From: Perognathus longimembris pacificus
Taxonomy: Eukaryota; Chordata; Mammalia; Rodentia; Heteromyidae
DNA: 64,000 bases
Direction: 5' to 3'
Assembly (NCBI RefSeq): GCF_023159225.1
Contig: NC_063170.1
Span: 26,252,301-26,316,300, forward strand
The position numbers and the translations under genes were made by a program. Shown here in pieces: positions 42,305-53,799 of the stretch; within the stretch, counting starts at the first letter, position 1, and each line of letters starts with the position of its first letter. The notes beneath the pieces are model-generated. The model was given only the letters and a program-made list of their open reading frames with translations. It was not told the origin of the DNA and did not search any database.

Positions 42305-42545
42305 CTGCCACCACCTGTTTTTATAAAATGTTTTATATATTTTTAAATGGTTGGGGTGGTGAAGATTTATATTTCAGAATGCACGAAAATTACACAGCAT
42401 TGAGATTTCAGTGTCCAAGAAATAAAGTTTTATTGGAACATAGCCACAGAATTCATGACTGCCTTCGTACCATGGAGATGGTTAAGCAGTTCCAACAGCA
42501 GCCTTATGCCTAAAATTTCCTATCTGGTTGTTAGATAAAGTTTTG
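42305..42545. mobile_element. hAT-Charlie DNA transposon relic (MER58-like)
   Basis: CCACCTGTTTTTATAAAATG, ATTTTTAAATGGTTGGGGTG, TTTCAGTGTCCAAGAAATAA, AGTTTTATTGGAACATAGCC, and AAATTTCCTATCTGG: the layout of a non-autonomous hAT-Charlie element shared across placental mammals. The family name is from memory. Confidence 0.7.
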
Positions 42546-42597
42546 GAGCCTACCTGAGAACCATCACCTCCCCTATTGAGCTGAAGGCAAGTTATTT

Positions 42598-42678
42598 TTG
42601 CCTGCTGGATGATTAGTGTATCCCCAGAACTGGATCACAATACGTGCTCAGTAAATACCTGCTGCATGAATGTGTTTG
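42598..42678 (+). mobile_element. L2 LINE 3' end relic
   Basis: TATCCCCAGAACTGGATCAC, then CGTGCTCAGTAAATACCTGC and TGCATGAATG. Confidence 0.6.
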
Positions 42679-42929
42679 GTCCCTGGCAGTGATGGGATAA
42701 GGCCCCAATACTCCTGAGCTCTGCATGAGGGTCTCTAGTGACGCCAATGGCTGCTGCTCACATTAGCTTTGAGAAAAGATATTCACCTGGTTCCCAGGGG
42801 CTCCTTCTACTCAGCAAAACTATAGGAGAGGACCAGAGCCCCTGCCGGGGGTGAGCCCTCTTCCCTTCCTTCCACTCTGGTATCCTCACAGCAGGAAGTG
42901 AGGGGCAGGGAAGAGTTTTAAAATGGCTT

Positions 42930-43110
42930 TGGGGGCTGGGAATATGTGGCTTAGTGTAGAGTGCTTGCCTAGCATGCATGAAGCTCTGGGTTTGATTCCT
43001 CAGTATCACATAAACAGAAAAGGTGGGAAGTAGAGCTGTGGCTCAAGTGGTAGAGTGCTAGCCAAAGCTCAGGGACAGTGCCTAGGCTCTGAGTTCAAGC
43101 CCCAGGACAT
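42930..43110 (+). mobile_element. IDL-Geo SINE
   Basis: GGGGGCTGGGAATATGTGGC to CAAGCCCCAGGAC; lacks the CTTGAGCAAAAG segment. Confidence 0.88.
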
Positions 43111-43256
43111 CCCCCCTCCACATGTTATTATAATGTCTACTGAGGTGAATCACGTGGAAACATTGCTCCCAAGATGAAAAGCTAAATAGCCCTACATTTA
43201 CATATGTAAACATGTAAATGTAAATTACATATGGCCATAGAAAAGGCATCAATAAA

Positions 43257-43478
43257 CCAGCACCAGTGGCTCATGCTTACAATTAGCTAAGGAAGGCTGA
43301 GATCTGAGGATTGTGGTTCAAAGCCCAGGCAGGAAAGTCTGTGAAACTCTTTATCTCTAATTAATTACCAGAAAATTGGAAGTAGTGTTATGGCTTAAAG
43401 TGGTAGAGTGCTAGCCTTGAGCCAAAAAGCTCAGGGTCAGTGCTCATGCCCTGACTTCAAGCCCCATAACCAAGAACA
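43257..43478 (+). mobile_element. B1-Geo SINE
   Basis: AGCACCAGTGGCTCATGCTT to CAAGCCCCATAACC. Confidence 0.85.
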
Positions 43479-43988
43479 GTACTGTTCCAAGTGCCTGGGA
43501 GGTCTTTCAGTTTGTAGACTGGCAAGTGTGAGAGTGGGCAAGTGCCGGTGCCTGCAGTCCCATGCACCTTTCACACTGACTGCCGGCACCTTCCCATGGC
43601 TGTACTTGTATTTGTACCTATGAGCACAGAGAATCCTTGTGATAAGCTATATGCTGGCCTTGGGAATGGGAAGAGGAAAGTAGGTAGATAAGTAAGGAAG
43701 AAAATAGCTGGGTCTACATCAACAGTGGAAAAGTATGCTTTGCATAATGTTGATGGAAAATAGCTCCCCTGGTGACTTATGTAAGATACTATTATAAATT
43801 TGTAACAGCAAATCTGCTCAGGGACAATGACCTAGACAAAGAAATACCTATCTTTAATCTTGGGTGGATCTGTAGATGATTTTCCTTATGGGTTTCTGCG
43901 GTTTCCATATCGAGAAGACCCTTGGTTTCAAGAAGTCCACCTGTGGGGGTGTGGGGGGGGAATCCCGCACAATGCTCAGGATGGACAA
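43479..43988. other. intergenic sequence, nothing recognised
   Basis: Unique sequence. Confidence 0.4.
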
Positions 43989-44002
43989 AGTCCAGCATTT
44001 TA

Positions 44003-44237
44003 CTTTCTATTTATTTATTTTTTATTTTATTTTATTTTATTTTTGGCCAGTCCTGGGCCTTGAACTCAGGGCCTGAGCACTGTCCTTGGCTTCTTTTTGC
44101 TCAAGGCTAGCACTCTGCCACTTGAGCCACAGTGCCACTTCTGGCTGTTTTCTATATATGTGGTGCTGGGGAATGGAACCCAGGGTTTCATGTATACTAG
44201 GGAAGCACTCTACCACTAGGCCACATTCCCAGCCCAG
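44003..44237 (-). mobile_element. IDL-Geo SINE with target duplication
   Basis: AGTCCAGCATTTTA at 43989-44002 and 44238-44251; tail of TTTTA units. Confidence 0.93.
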
Positions 44238-44297
44238 AGTCCAGCATTTTAGGAGGCATAGAGTTCAGCACTCTAGTAAAATAACTCAAACATAGCC

Positions 44298-44525
44298 GCC
44301 CCAGGCTGGTGGTTCACACCTATCACCCTAGCTACTCATCAGGCTGAGATCTGAGGATCGAAGTGTGAAGCCAGCCCAGGAATGAAAGTCCATAGGACTC
44401 ATAACCTCCATTTAGCCAACAAAAAGCCAGAAGTGGAGTTGTGGGTCAAGTGGTACTGCAGAATCGGTCTTGCACGAAAAAGCCGTTTCCAGGCCGTAAG
44501 TTCAAGCTCCAGTACTGTCTCCCCC
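44298..44525 (+). mobile_element. B1-Geo SINE
   Basis: GGCTGGTGGTTCACACCTAT to AGTTCAAGCTCCAGTACTG. Confidence 0.82.
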
Positions 44526-45013
44526 CACCCATTATACCCAGATATAGATTGAGCAACTAATCCTGTGAGGGGGGCAGTCAAGGGCTAGAACTAAGCCTTG
44601 GAAGAAAGATAAAATGAGATATCTTCCATTACTGGGAAAAATGACTAAAAATTGAGCTGATCAGGATGTGGAAACAACTGTCTACTGTCCCCATCTTGAT
44701 ACTAACCTCTTTGATGTCAAATGATATCCTTTCCAGTATGTAATTTTTTCATTACTAGGCTTGCTAAGGTGCACAGGGACAGAGCAGTAAATAAAGTCAC
44801 CAAGTTTCTATTTTCATGGAGAGCATGACCTATTGGAAAAGACAGACACTGAACAAGAACGCAAACAAGTACAAGACAAGTAGATAAAGGGAAATGTAGC
44901 AGACAGACAGTACAATGCCTGGCACACGGATAGTCTCTCTCCATAGCTGGTCAAATCATGGTAGTTAGTGGGAAAACTCTTTCCCATTGACATTGGAATG
45001 TCCAGGAGAGCCT
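44526..45013. other. intergenic sequence, possible L2-like trace
   Basis: 44905-44940 (ACAATGCCTGGCACACGGAT) resembles an L2 end. Otherwise unique. Confidence 0.35.
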
Positions 45014-45097
45014 TCCTCCTCCTCCTCCTCCTCCTCCTCCTCCTCCTCCTCCTCCTCCTCCTCCTCCTCCTCCTCCTCCTCTTCCTCCTCCTTCTTT
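45014..45097. repeat. (CTC)n trinucleotide array
   Basis: About 26 CTC units with rare TTC. Confidence 0.97.
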
Positions 45098-45364
45098 TGT
45101 GGAGAATGGGTGTGTGTGTGTGCTAGGAGCTGGTGCCACAGAGGTGCAAAGACCCAAACTCTGGAGTCCTTTCCAGCCCTACTGCTTGCCAAGGCTGCCC
45201 CTTTGACCCTGCAACACATTCTTCCACTGGGGGAGGGGGGAGGGGGATGGCACTTAGGAAATCTAATTTGAAGCTGTGTTTGAGTAAGATCAAGAGAACC
45301 TAAATTGTCCATATCAAAGAAAGCTCCATATCCATCCTCAAATAGGAATTTTATTTTATTTATT

Positions 45365-45565
45365 CTTTCATCAGCTGAAGGGCTTGAATTCTGGGCATGG
45401 GCCCTATCCCTCACTTTTTTACCACTTTGAGCCACAGCTCTATTTCCAGTTTTTAAGTTGAACCACTTAGTTAGATGGAGATAAGAATCTCAGGGACTTT
45501 TCTGACTAGGCTGGCTTCGAACTGCTAAGTAGCTAGGATTAAAGGCATGAGCCATGAGTGCCTGG
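45365..45565 (-). mobile_element. B1-Geo SINE
   Basis: GGGCTTGAATTCTGGGCATG to AAAGGCATGAGCCATGAGTG. Confidence 0.8.
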
Positions 45566-45616
45566 ATGAATATGAAATTTTAGCATCTATTAGAGACACA
45601 TGAACTGCTGCTGTAT

Positions 45617-45812
45617 TTTCTTCTTCTTCTTCTTCTTCTTCTTCTTCTTCTTCTTCTTCTTCTTCTTCTTCTTCTTCTTCTCCTCCTCCTCCTCCTCCTT
45701 CTCCTTCTCCTCCTCCTCCTCCTCCTCCTCCTCCTCCTCCTCCTCCTCCTCCTCCTCCTCCTCCTCCTCTTCCTCCTCTTCCTCTTTCTTCTTCCTTCTT
45801 TCCTCCGTTCTT
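45617..45812. repeat. (TTC)n-(CTC)n compound trinucleotide array
   Basis: TTC units to about 45679, then CTC units to about 45780 and mixed CCT/TTC: about 195 bases of pyrimidine, adjoining the T-rich tail side of a SINE. Confidence 0.97.
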
Positions 45813-45828
45813 ATTTTCTTTTTCTTTT

Positions 45829-46060
45829 TGTGGGTCCTGGGGCTTGAACTGGAAGGCCTGGGGGTTGTCCCTGAGCTTCTTTTTAACCAAGGGCTCTACC
45901 ACTGAGCCACAGCTCCACTTCTGGATTTTTTTTTTTTTTGTATGTTATTGGAGATTAGATTCTCATGGGCTTTCCTACCAGGTATGGCTTCAAATCCAGA
46001 TCCTCAGATCTCAGCCTCCTGAGTTCCTAGTATTACAGGAGTGAGCCACTCATGCTTAGC
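45829..46060 (-). mobile_element. B1-Geo SINE
   Basis: GTCCTGGGGCTTGAACTGGA to GGAGTGAGCCACTCATGC. Confidence 0.85.
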
Positions 46061-46107
46061 TTGTTGCTCAAGTGGTAGATTATTTTCTGCATGTGAAAAA
46101 AATCTTT

Positions 46108-46208
46108 CTCCGACCTAGTATGGTAGCTCATGCTGGAATCCCTACAATTCAGGACCACAGAGGCTAGATCTCAAGTTGAAGGCCAATTCTGGATATCAAA
46201 AATCTGAA
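46108..46208 (+). mobile_element. B1-like SINE fragment
   Basis: GTATGGTAGCTCATGCTGGA to GAAGGCCAATTCTGGATATC. Confidence 0.6.
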
Positions 46209-46212
46209 CCAA

Positions 46213-46413
46213 TGGTTGGGAATATGGCCTGGTGGTAGAGTGCTTGTCTTGTATATATGAAGCTATGGGTTTGATTCCTCAGCATCACATATATAGAAAA
46301 AGCCAGAAATGGTACTGTGGCTCAAGTGGTAGAGTGCTAGCCTTGAGCAAAAAGAAGCCAGGGACAGTGTTCAGGCCCTGAGTTCAAGCCCCAGGACTGG
46401 TAAAAAAAAAAAA
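46213..46413 (+). mobile_element. IDL-Geo SINE
   Basis: TTGGGAATATGGCCTGGTGG to CCCCAGGACTGGT with A12 tail. Confidence 0.92.
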
Positions 46414-47134
46414 TTTAAAAATATATATATATGAATCAAAACAAAACAACAAAACAAAACTCAAAAGCAAACAAAGAACTAACAACAACAACAAAACAGT
46501 TCACAACTAACAGATAACACAAAAGAACTTGTGGATGGCGGTTGGAGGGGGAGGGAGGCTCCCCATCCAGGTCCTCACCCACACAAGATGCAGCTGCGCA
46601 TGGTTCCCAAACCACTTTTATCTCCATGTCTATCCTGCTGTTGATATGTCTATCTAAACATCTAAAATCAATACATCAATGCTGTGCTTCAGGCTAAGTG
46701 TGGAAGCTGAAATTAACAGGCTAGAGAGGGGAGCATTTTTCAGCTTTTCCGGAAGATTCACCTTGATTTCTGTCCTTTATTTGAGTACAGGCTCTCCCCC
46801 TTCAGGGCTGTGAGTCCTAAGAGTGGTGAATGAGGCCTCTCTCATCCAGGCTAGACACTGAGGGTGATAATGGCTCCAGATGCAGGGAGAGCAGGCTGAG
46901 GCCCCAGGGGCCCTCAATCCTGCTGGTAGGTTATGGTGGGGCCAGGCATTGGTGTGGAAAAGAGGGCCTGTCCCTCCCCACATTCCTGGGTGTTGGTCTG
47001 CCCTCTCTGACCCCTGCACACTCAAGGCTAGGGGATTGGTGGGTAGAAGATCAGGAAACGTTGTTTGGGGATCAGTTGGGGTGTCTGTATATGTGTGTGC
47101 GCGTGCATGCATGCCCAGTGAGTGCTCAGTGTCT
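46414..47134. other. intergenic sequence with A-rich start
   Basis: ACAAAACAACAAAACAAAAC run after the SINE tail; the rest is unique. Confidence 0.4.
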
Positions 47135-47490
47135 GCTGGTATTGGGACTTGAAATCAGGACCTTAACTCTGTCCCTTAGCATTTTCTTTATTTTGTTTTT
47201 CAATTTTTATTATTAATATTTGTTTATGTGGTGCTGAGGAATTGAAGCCACGGCTTCGTCCATGCTAGACAAGCACTCTACAGCTAAGCTACATTCCGAG
47301 CCTTTGGTTTTGGGGCTTGAACTCAGGGCTTGAGCACTGTCCCTGGCTTCCTTTTGCTTAAGGCTAACACTCTACCACTTGAGCCACAGCACACTTACCG
47401 GCTTTTTCTGTGTATGTGGTACTGAGGAATCGAACCCAGGGCTCCATGCATGCTAGGCAAGCACTCCACCACTAAGCCACATTTTCAGCC
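47135..47490 (-). mobile_element. SINE fragments and an IDL-Geo
   Basis: Geo fragment at 47135-47185, an IDL left monomer at 47222-47302 (GTGCTGAGGAATTGAAGCCA) and a diverged full IDL-Geo at 47303-47490. Confidence 0.75.
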
Positions 47491-48119
47491 ATATTTTTTT
47501 ATTTTTATTTTTTTAGTGCTTTATCTATTGGATTTATCCTCCTAGCTGCTCTCACAGCTGAGTCCAGAATTGCGTTCCTCACAGATGAGGAAACTGAGGG
47601 GCAATGAAATGAAATTGCTTATGGGAAGTCAGGGAAACTGAGAAGAGTACTGAAAAGAATCATGTCCTCATTCTGCCTCCTCAGGCTGTGGAAACTCTTT
47701 CCTCCCCTGTCCCCAATACCTTTGGCTTCTAAAGTTGTTAGTTGGCATAGGGACCTTGGACAATTTTGTTTTCAGATATCAGTTTCCCCATCATTCCATT
47801 CTAAGACTGGAAAGGCCCCCTCCACATACATCTAAGGCCCTGACTCCAGTGGCTCTTGTGAATGGGATGAAACCTGGTCTTTCATTTTCTGCCCCTTATA
47901 CATTGCCTTGGCTGAGGGCAGAGGGTTTGGAATGCTGGCAGAAACTTCCTGATTCCTCCTCTTCCTCACACTGTGGCTTTGACTCTGGGTGGGGGCTCCG
48001 GGGCTTCTCCCAGTGGGGCTTCTCCCAGTGGGTGCCAGAGGCTAGAGCTGCCTTTGTCTGCCCCAGGAGGCCAGCCAGGCAGTTGGGGCTGTAACCGGCC
48101 CCTGCCTGGCCTGGGAGAT
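47491..48119. other. intergenic sequence with a MIR trace
   Basis: 47572-47640 has ACAGATGAGGAAACTGAGGG (reverse MIR). A perfect 16-bp tandem GGGCTTCTCCCAGTGG is at about 48001-48032. Confidence 0.45.
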
Positions 48120-49049
48120 GTCTTTTTTTTTTTTTTTTTCTTCCTTCCCTGTGTGCTGCAGCTGGGACCGTTTATAATAGGAAAAAAAGAGAATGACCAG
48201 GCCAGCCGGCTGGAAAATAAAGAGACTTAAAAAGAAAAGGGTTAGGCCTGTTCTCCTGTGGAGGCTTTGGTTAAGCAGAAAGTTTTAGTTCTTTCTGAAA
48301 GGCATTTGGGCTTTTGAAGTCCCCTGCGGGAGCTCCCTCTGGCCCCTGGGAAGCCAGGCCCTGGCATGTCCCAATGTGTATGGCCAGGATGGGGCCAGGC
48401 TCCGCAGTGGAGGCAGCAGCAGGCCCTGGGAAATACTGCCCCAGGCTGGGTCCGCTGGGGCCTGAGCCCTGCCCCCTTGCTCCCTCCCAGTGGGGCCCAA
48501 GCCCCATAACCTCCCTTTAGTGGCCTTTTGCCTGGATTTCCTCTGTTCCCTAGGGCTTTGAACACTGGCAGGGTGCCGTTTGGGCCAGAGGGTGGGAATA
48601 GGGCTGCTTCTTCATTCAGAGACCCAGACAGACCAGCAAATGGGGAGACTGAGGCAGAGAGAGAGGTTTTACCTGAGGCCACCCAAGGGAAAATGAACTC
48701 ACTGAGTGGTCACTGTGTGTGTTTCAGCTACAGACACAATCAATGGCTAGCATTTACAAAACACAGTGAGGACCTAGGTAAAGAATCTGAGGAGCTGGCA
48801 GATAAAAACCAGATGCTTGATCCCAAGGCTCTTCTCTGGGAGGCTACCTTGCCTGTCATCTTGTCTAACCTTACTTCCAGCCTGCTAAACAGATCTTCTC
48901 AATGGGAAGTGCTGCTGAATGGGAAAGTTCCTAGTCAGGTTGGCTACCTCCAGGCCCTGCCCACCCTCCCCCCACCCCCTACCCCCCCCCCCCCTCGCAC
49001 TAGGCAGGTTTCCATAGTGGTACTCCATTGCCATTGTCACTGTGCCATT
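48120..49049. other. intergenic sequence with a T19 tract and a candidate element
   Basis: 48160-48245 (GGGACCGTTTATAATAGG, GGAAAATAAAGAGACTTAAA) has the texture of a conserved element. C-runs near 48985-48996. No gene accepted despite ORFs of up to 197 codons. Confidence 0.3.
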
Positions 49050-49284
49050 TTTCTTCTTTGGTTAATTGTGGGGTTTGAATTCAGGGCCAGGGCACTGTGC
49101 TTGAACTTTTTGCAAGGCTAGTGCTCTTTCACTTTGAGCCACAGCTCCACTTAGGGATTTTAGGTGATAAATTAGAGATAAGAATCTCAGAGACTTTCCT
49201 GACCAGGCTGGCTTTGAACCCAGATCCTCAGATCCCAGCCTCCTGTGTAGCTAGGATTACAGGGGGGAGCCACCAGTGCCAGGC
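49050..49284 (-). mobile_element. B1-Geo SINE
   Basis: GGGGTTTGAATTCAGGGCCA to GGGGGGAGCCACCAGTGCCA. Confidence 0.82.
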
Positions 49285-50261
49285 TCTCCTTTTTATGTGT
49301 AGAGCATGGGACATAGCTGCCAAACCTAAATGCACATCTGGTATTCAAATTCAGACCTGTCTGGCTCTCTCCACAGCACAGGCCTCTGCTACTTGGCGGT
49401 CTTGTCTGTCTAGAGGCCACATTTGATCTTTGGGCATTGTCTTGCTAGCTTCCCCAGCCAACACCACTCCTTGGGCAGAAAGTGAACGCCATGATGCAGT
49501 GGGAGAACGTATCAAAATCTGGGGGTCTGCCCCCAAACAGGTTTTGATTTAGTTAGGTAGACAGAGCTTTCTATCCATTGGCCTATACTGTCAACCAGAA
49601 AGTCTTCATGAGAGCAGTATGATAGGCAGGATGTAATTGCTGACCTCCTATAGGCCTTGGGATTGATGGGTTTTCATGTCATTATGTCAATACAGGGCAC
49701 CTGCAATCCCTAGAGTGTGTGAACAGAAGTACAGCCCAGCCCTGAGAGTCCCGTCTCCCATCTCTTTCGACCCAGGGGCTTTCTGTGTACTGAGCCAGTG
49801 CAGGGACCACACCTGTGAATGTGATTCTCGGAGGCTCCTCCCAGGCCTACAGACCTAGGAAGGGCACAGACACAGATGATCTAAGGAGGTTTGGAAGATT
49901 TAGATAATAGTGGTCATAAAGAGATTGGAAATGGGTGAAGGTTAGCCTCAGTAGCAGTAACAGTGAAGGCAAATCTTAGATCAAAGGTGCCACACACACT
50001 CTGATACCAACCACAGGGTTGGATGTGCAGTGGCAAAACAAGGCTATCCTAAGGTTAGGACAGGTTCCACAGCAGTATCAATAGATCTTCTTTAGCATTG
50101 TGCTGAGCCTCCATACATTGCTAGGCAGGATTCTGTGTTCTCTATGGCTGGATGTGGGACACAGGTCAAGCTGTGTGTGTATGTGTGCACACGCGTGCAC
50201 GTGCATGTGTTAGGGAGAGGGAAGGGAGCATGTATTGGGATTACAAGTTTACTTTTTTTTT
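49285..50261. other. intergenic sequence, nothing recognised
   Basis: Unique, with a short alternating GTGTGTGTATGTGTGCACAC run at about 50174. Confidence 0.4.
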
Positions 50262-50912
50262 AATTGGTGGTGGTGATGGGGCTTGAATTTGGGGCCTAGG
50301 TGCTGTCTCTGAGCTCTTTTGCTCAAGGCTAGCACTCTACCACTTTGAGCCACAGTGACACTTCCAGTTTTCTGGTGATTAATTGGTGATAAGATAGCTC
50401 AATAGCAATGTACATATGATCACATAAGATGATGCTAAGCGGAATGAACTACAAGATTTGGAAATAAGTGGCTTATCTTTGTTATTATTTCCAACATACC
50501 ATATGAAATTATGCCTTTCTTTTTGTCAATCTTCCCCATGGTTTTACTCCTGATGTCACTGACTTTGGTACCTGGGTATTATATGTACGTTTATAGGAAC
50601 TAGGGGAGGGGAACACCAAAATGGAGAGACAAAGGGTAAAAGGTGACCCAATGCAACAGTGACACTTACAAATGCTATAAACCAACTGTAAGGGAACTGG
50701 GGAGGGAGGAAGGAGGAGATAACAAGTTTATAAGAAATGTACTCACTGCTTTATGTATGTAACTGTAACCCCTCTATACATTACTTTGACAAAAAAAAAA
50801 AAAAAAGATTCTCACGGACTTTCCTGCCCAGGGCTGGCTATGAACCATGATCCTCAGATCTCAGCCTCCTGAGTAGCTAGAATTACAGGTATTACCCACT
50901 GGTGCCTGGCTA
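50262..50912 (-). mobile_element. B1-Geo SINE split by an L1 tail
   Basis: Geo half at 50262-50395 (to GGTGATTAATTGGTGATAAG), B1 half at 50806-50912 (ATTCTCACGGACTTTCCTGC to GAATTACAGGTATTACCC). Confidence 0.88.
50396..50805 (+). mobile_element. L1 3'-UTR insertion (about 400 bp) in a SINE
   Basis: 5'-truncated L1: GGAATGAACTACAAGATTTG to GGAGGAGATAACAAGTTTAT, GAAATGTACTCACTGC, ending A16. Only a very short duplication (AAGAT) can be seen. Confidence 0.8.
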
Positions 50913-51052
50913 CAAGCTTTCTTAGCATCCTCAACTGTTCCTTACCGGGTTTGGAGTGTCCCTAGACCATATTGGCTAAATGAGCCAACAAGGGCTTAAT
51001 TTCACCAGTGAGAGCTTATTTCTACCTCTATCACATTTGTTGTTGTTGATTT

Positions 51053-51490
51053 GTGCTCTCACTTGACTTTTTTACTCAAGGTTGGTGCTCTCCCCCTTGA
51101 GCCACACACAGATTCACTTTTTTTGTTGCTGCTGATTCTGGGGCTTGAACTCAGGGCCTGAGCACTGTCCCTGGCTTCTTTTTGCTCAAGGCTAGCACTC
51201 TGCCACTTGAGCCACAGCGCCACTTCTGGCTGTTTTCTATATATGTGGTGCTGGGGAATTGAACCCAGGGCTTCATGTATACGGGGCAAGCACTCTTGCC
51301 ACTAGGCCATATTCCTAGCCCTCCCTTGAGCTTTTTCCTCTCAAGGCTAGGGCTCTACCACAGCTCCACTTTGTTTATTTTTGTTAATTGGAGGTAAGAG
51401 TCTCATGGACTTTCCTACCTGGGCTAGCATGCATTGAAATCCTCACATCTCTGCCTCCTGAGCAGCTAGCTAGGCATAGCCTGAGCCATA
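51053..51490 (-). mobile_element. IDL-Geo SINE between Geo and B1-Geo fragments
   Basis: Geo fragment at 51053-51113, complete IDL-Geo at 51117-51320, then a B1-Geo piece at 51322-51490. Confidence 0.85.
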
Positions 51491-52374
51491 GTGGCAACAA
51501 GAATCTTTGGGAAGAACAAAGCAGTAGCAGCAGCAGCAGCAGCCAGGCACCCACCTTCAGGCTACATGTGCTGCACGGGTTATGGTGGGTGGTGGTTGGG
51601 TGGAGGCTCCTAGGGCCAGGGCCAACAGTTCTGAGCTTTCTGAGTGTTAAGTCCACCGGGACCCTCCCAAGTTGGTTTCCTTACTGCCTGTGGGTGTTCC
51701 CTGCAAAGACTTGCTGATGCTTGAAGAACTAAATAATTATAATAATGATGATAAAATAGAAATGGCTTTCCCAGCTGAACAGAAACTGGAGAAGACAAGG
51801 CGGTTCCCACACCCTACTTATTGTTTTTGGCATCAGTCTTTCACAGCTCCAGGGAGGCAGATGTCGGAGCCCACTGCTGGCTTCTTGAATTGTGGTTGTG
51901 GGGGGACAATGGGGATCCCTGGGGAATTCAGAGATCTGCAGGAATTTCCCTGCCCACATGCCATGCTGTGAACTAGAATCGGAGAAAGACTCTCCTCCAT
52001 CTTGCTGCTGTTTTTCTGAGTTTTAAGACGCCTCAAGGGCAACTTCCTGGGTGGGGAAGTCAAGGCCTGCCACCATTGAGGCTGCAGTAGAGGCTTGGCC
52101 TGGTGGTGGCCACTGGTCAACAGGTGCTACTCAACCACAGGACACCAACATGGCTCCTTCAGTGTTTTCAGGACAGGAGTGTCCAAGGAACTTGGATTTC
52201 ACAGACAGATGTATAATTAAAATGCAACAAAAATGCACAAAGGTGGTCTGGCTGGGTAAGCATGTGCTTAATGCTGGAGTCCCCGACACACACTTTCTTA
52301 TGCAATGTAAAGCTTTCCTAAGAGACCCAGAGCTGCTAGAAAGCTTCTAGAATTCAGGGGCATCACCAGTCTGT
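51491..52374. other. intergenic sequence, nothing recognised
   Basis: (CAG)n of about 6 units at 51524-51543; otherwise unique. Confidence 0.4.
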
Positions 52375-52490
52375 GAATGGTGGTGTAATTCCACCTATTT
52401 GAGAGGTGGAGATCAGGAGCACTGTGTTCCAGGTCAGCCTAGACAAAAAGTTTGCAAGGCCCTGTCTCACCTAGTAAGCTGGTTGAGATT
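52375..52490 (+). mobile_element. B1 SINE monomer, last SINE before the ZNF423 promoter
   Basis: GAATGGTGGTGTAATTCCAC, GGTCAGCCTAGACAAAAAG, CCCTGTCTCACC. Confidence 0.65.
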
Positions 52491-53799
52491 TATGTTGTCT
52501 GCAGTCCCATTTTACAGATGAGAAAATGGAGGCACAGAAAGTCCCTTGATATACCATGTTCTCCAGTGAGGGTCTAGAAAGTAGCCTGTTGGCTGCAAAG
52601 CCTGACAAGGATTGATTCCTTTTTTTGGTCCTTTGCCTAAACTGGGACAAGTTTCCTTGAGAACCGCCTAGAGCCTGCTCGCCTGAGGCCCTTTGCATAC
52701 ATTGTATACTCTTTCTCCTTTGACTTCTTCCTTCTCTTCCTTTAGGTTCTCAGGCAGACCACCACTGTGACTCTTGGTTGTTGTTGTTGTTGTTGTTGTT
52801 CTTTTTAGTCTTGTTTACACTATTCAAAACTATAATTAAATCATTACATCTTTCCTTCTCCCCCCCAGAAAACCAACCTCAGCAGGAAAGAGCTGCTTTC
52901 CCTTTGTGCGTCCCACAGTCAATACATTAATATAGAACAAACAATTGGACAAACCTCCCCCAAACCTCCCTTCCAGTTGGGTACAAGTTCTCCCCAGCAA
53001 TAAACCAGTGAGCAAGAGCCACTGGTTCCAGATTAGATATATACCACCCAGTACTATTGTCATTTACTCAGTGTGTGTGCTTGTGAGGAGAGGTATGTGG
53101 GTGGGGAAAAGTGGTCACTTGGCTACTTACTGCCCAGCAACTTTTGAAGGACTGGGGAGCTCCTCAGTAAGAGAAACCCTACCATAGCTAGCATTTTGCT
53201 TCCTTGATGTACTTTGTGTTTCTTCCTCCAACTGTTGAGTCTCCTCTGACTACCTGCCTGTTGGTGGAAATTTAAAGATGCATTGTCCTTTCCTAGAGTC
53301 CAGGGGTGCAACTTTAAGAAGCATGCAGGTGAAAGGGCAAACCATAGCAAGAAGTTTCTCACTCTCCTTTCCAGGCCAAGGATAGCTTTGATAGCCACCA
53401 GTGTGTCAGGTCTTCTTTCTCACATTTGCCATGTCTGTTGAGTTTATGTCAGGGCTCTTTTATTTGCCCCTGGGTTTTTCCATCCACTCACTCCTCTAAG
53501 CCTGGCAGGAGTAGCCATTTCCTTTGTGGATGTAGAAGGTGAAGTCGGATGGGTCTTTTTATTTGTCTCCCTCTCCCCCTCCTTTGACTCCCTGCTGGAG
53601 GTAGGCAGGTGGCGGCCACAGTAATCATCTGAAAATGACCTCTTTCTTGGTCATACCGGGCTGGTGAGAATCCAGGCCCAGGATCACCAGGTGTCCCTGA
53701 CACCCTTTGGGTCAGAGCTCAGCAGGGGTGGGTATAGGAAATGGGACACTTGGCTTTTTGCAGCTCTGAGATTCTTTCCTAAAACCTTTTTTTCTGGAA
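52491..53799. other. unique sequence upstream of the promoter islands
   Basis: MIR core trace at 52503-52545 (TTTTACAGATGAGAAAATGG) and a (TTG)n run at 52778-52801. No gene, SINE or LTR recognised. Confidence 0.5.

Noticed and set aside
45525..45905. Poly-Glu/Gly and poly-Phe/Ser frames
   Set aside because: Produced entirely by the TTC/CTC arrays.
48528..49121. 197-codon + strand frame
   Set aside because: Passes through a C-run, unique UTR-like DNA and into a SINE; no domain recognised.
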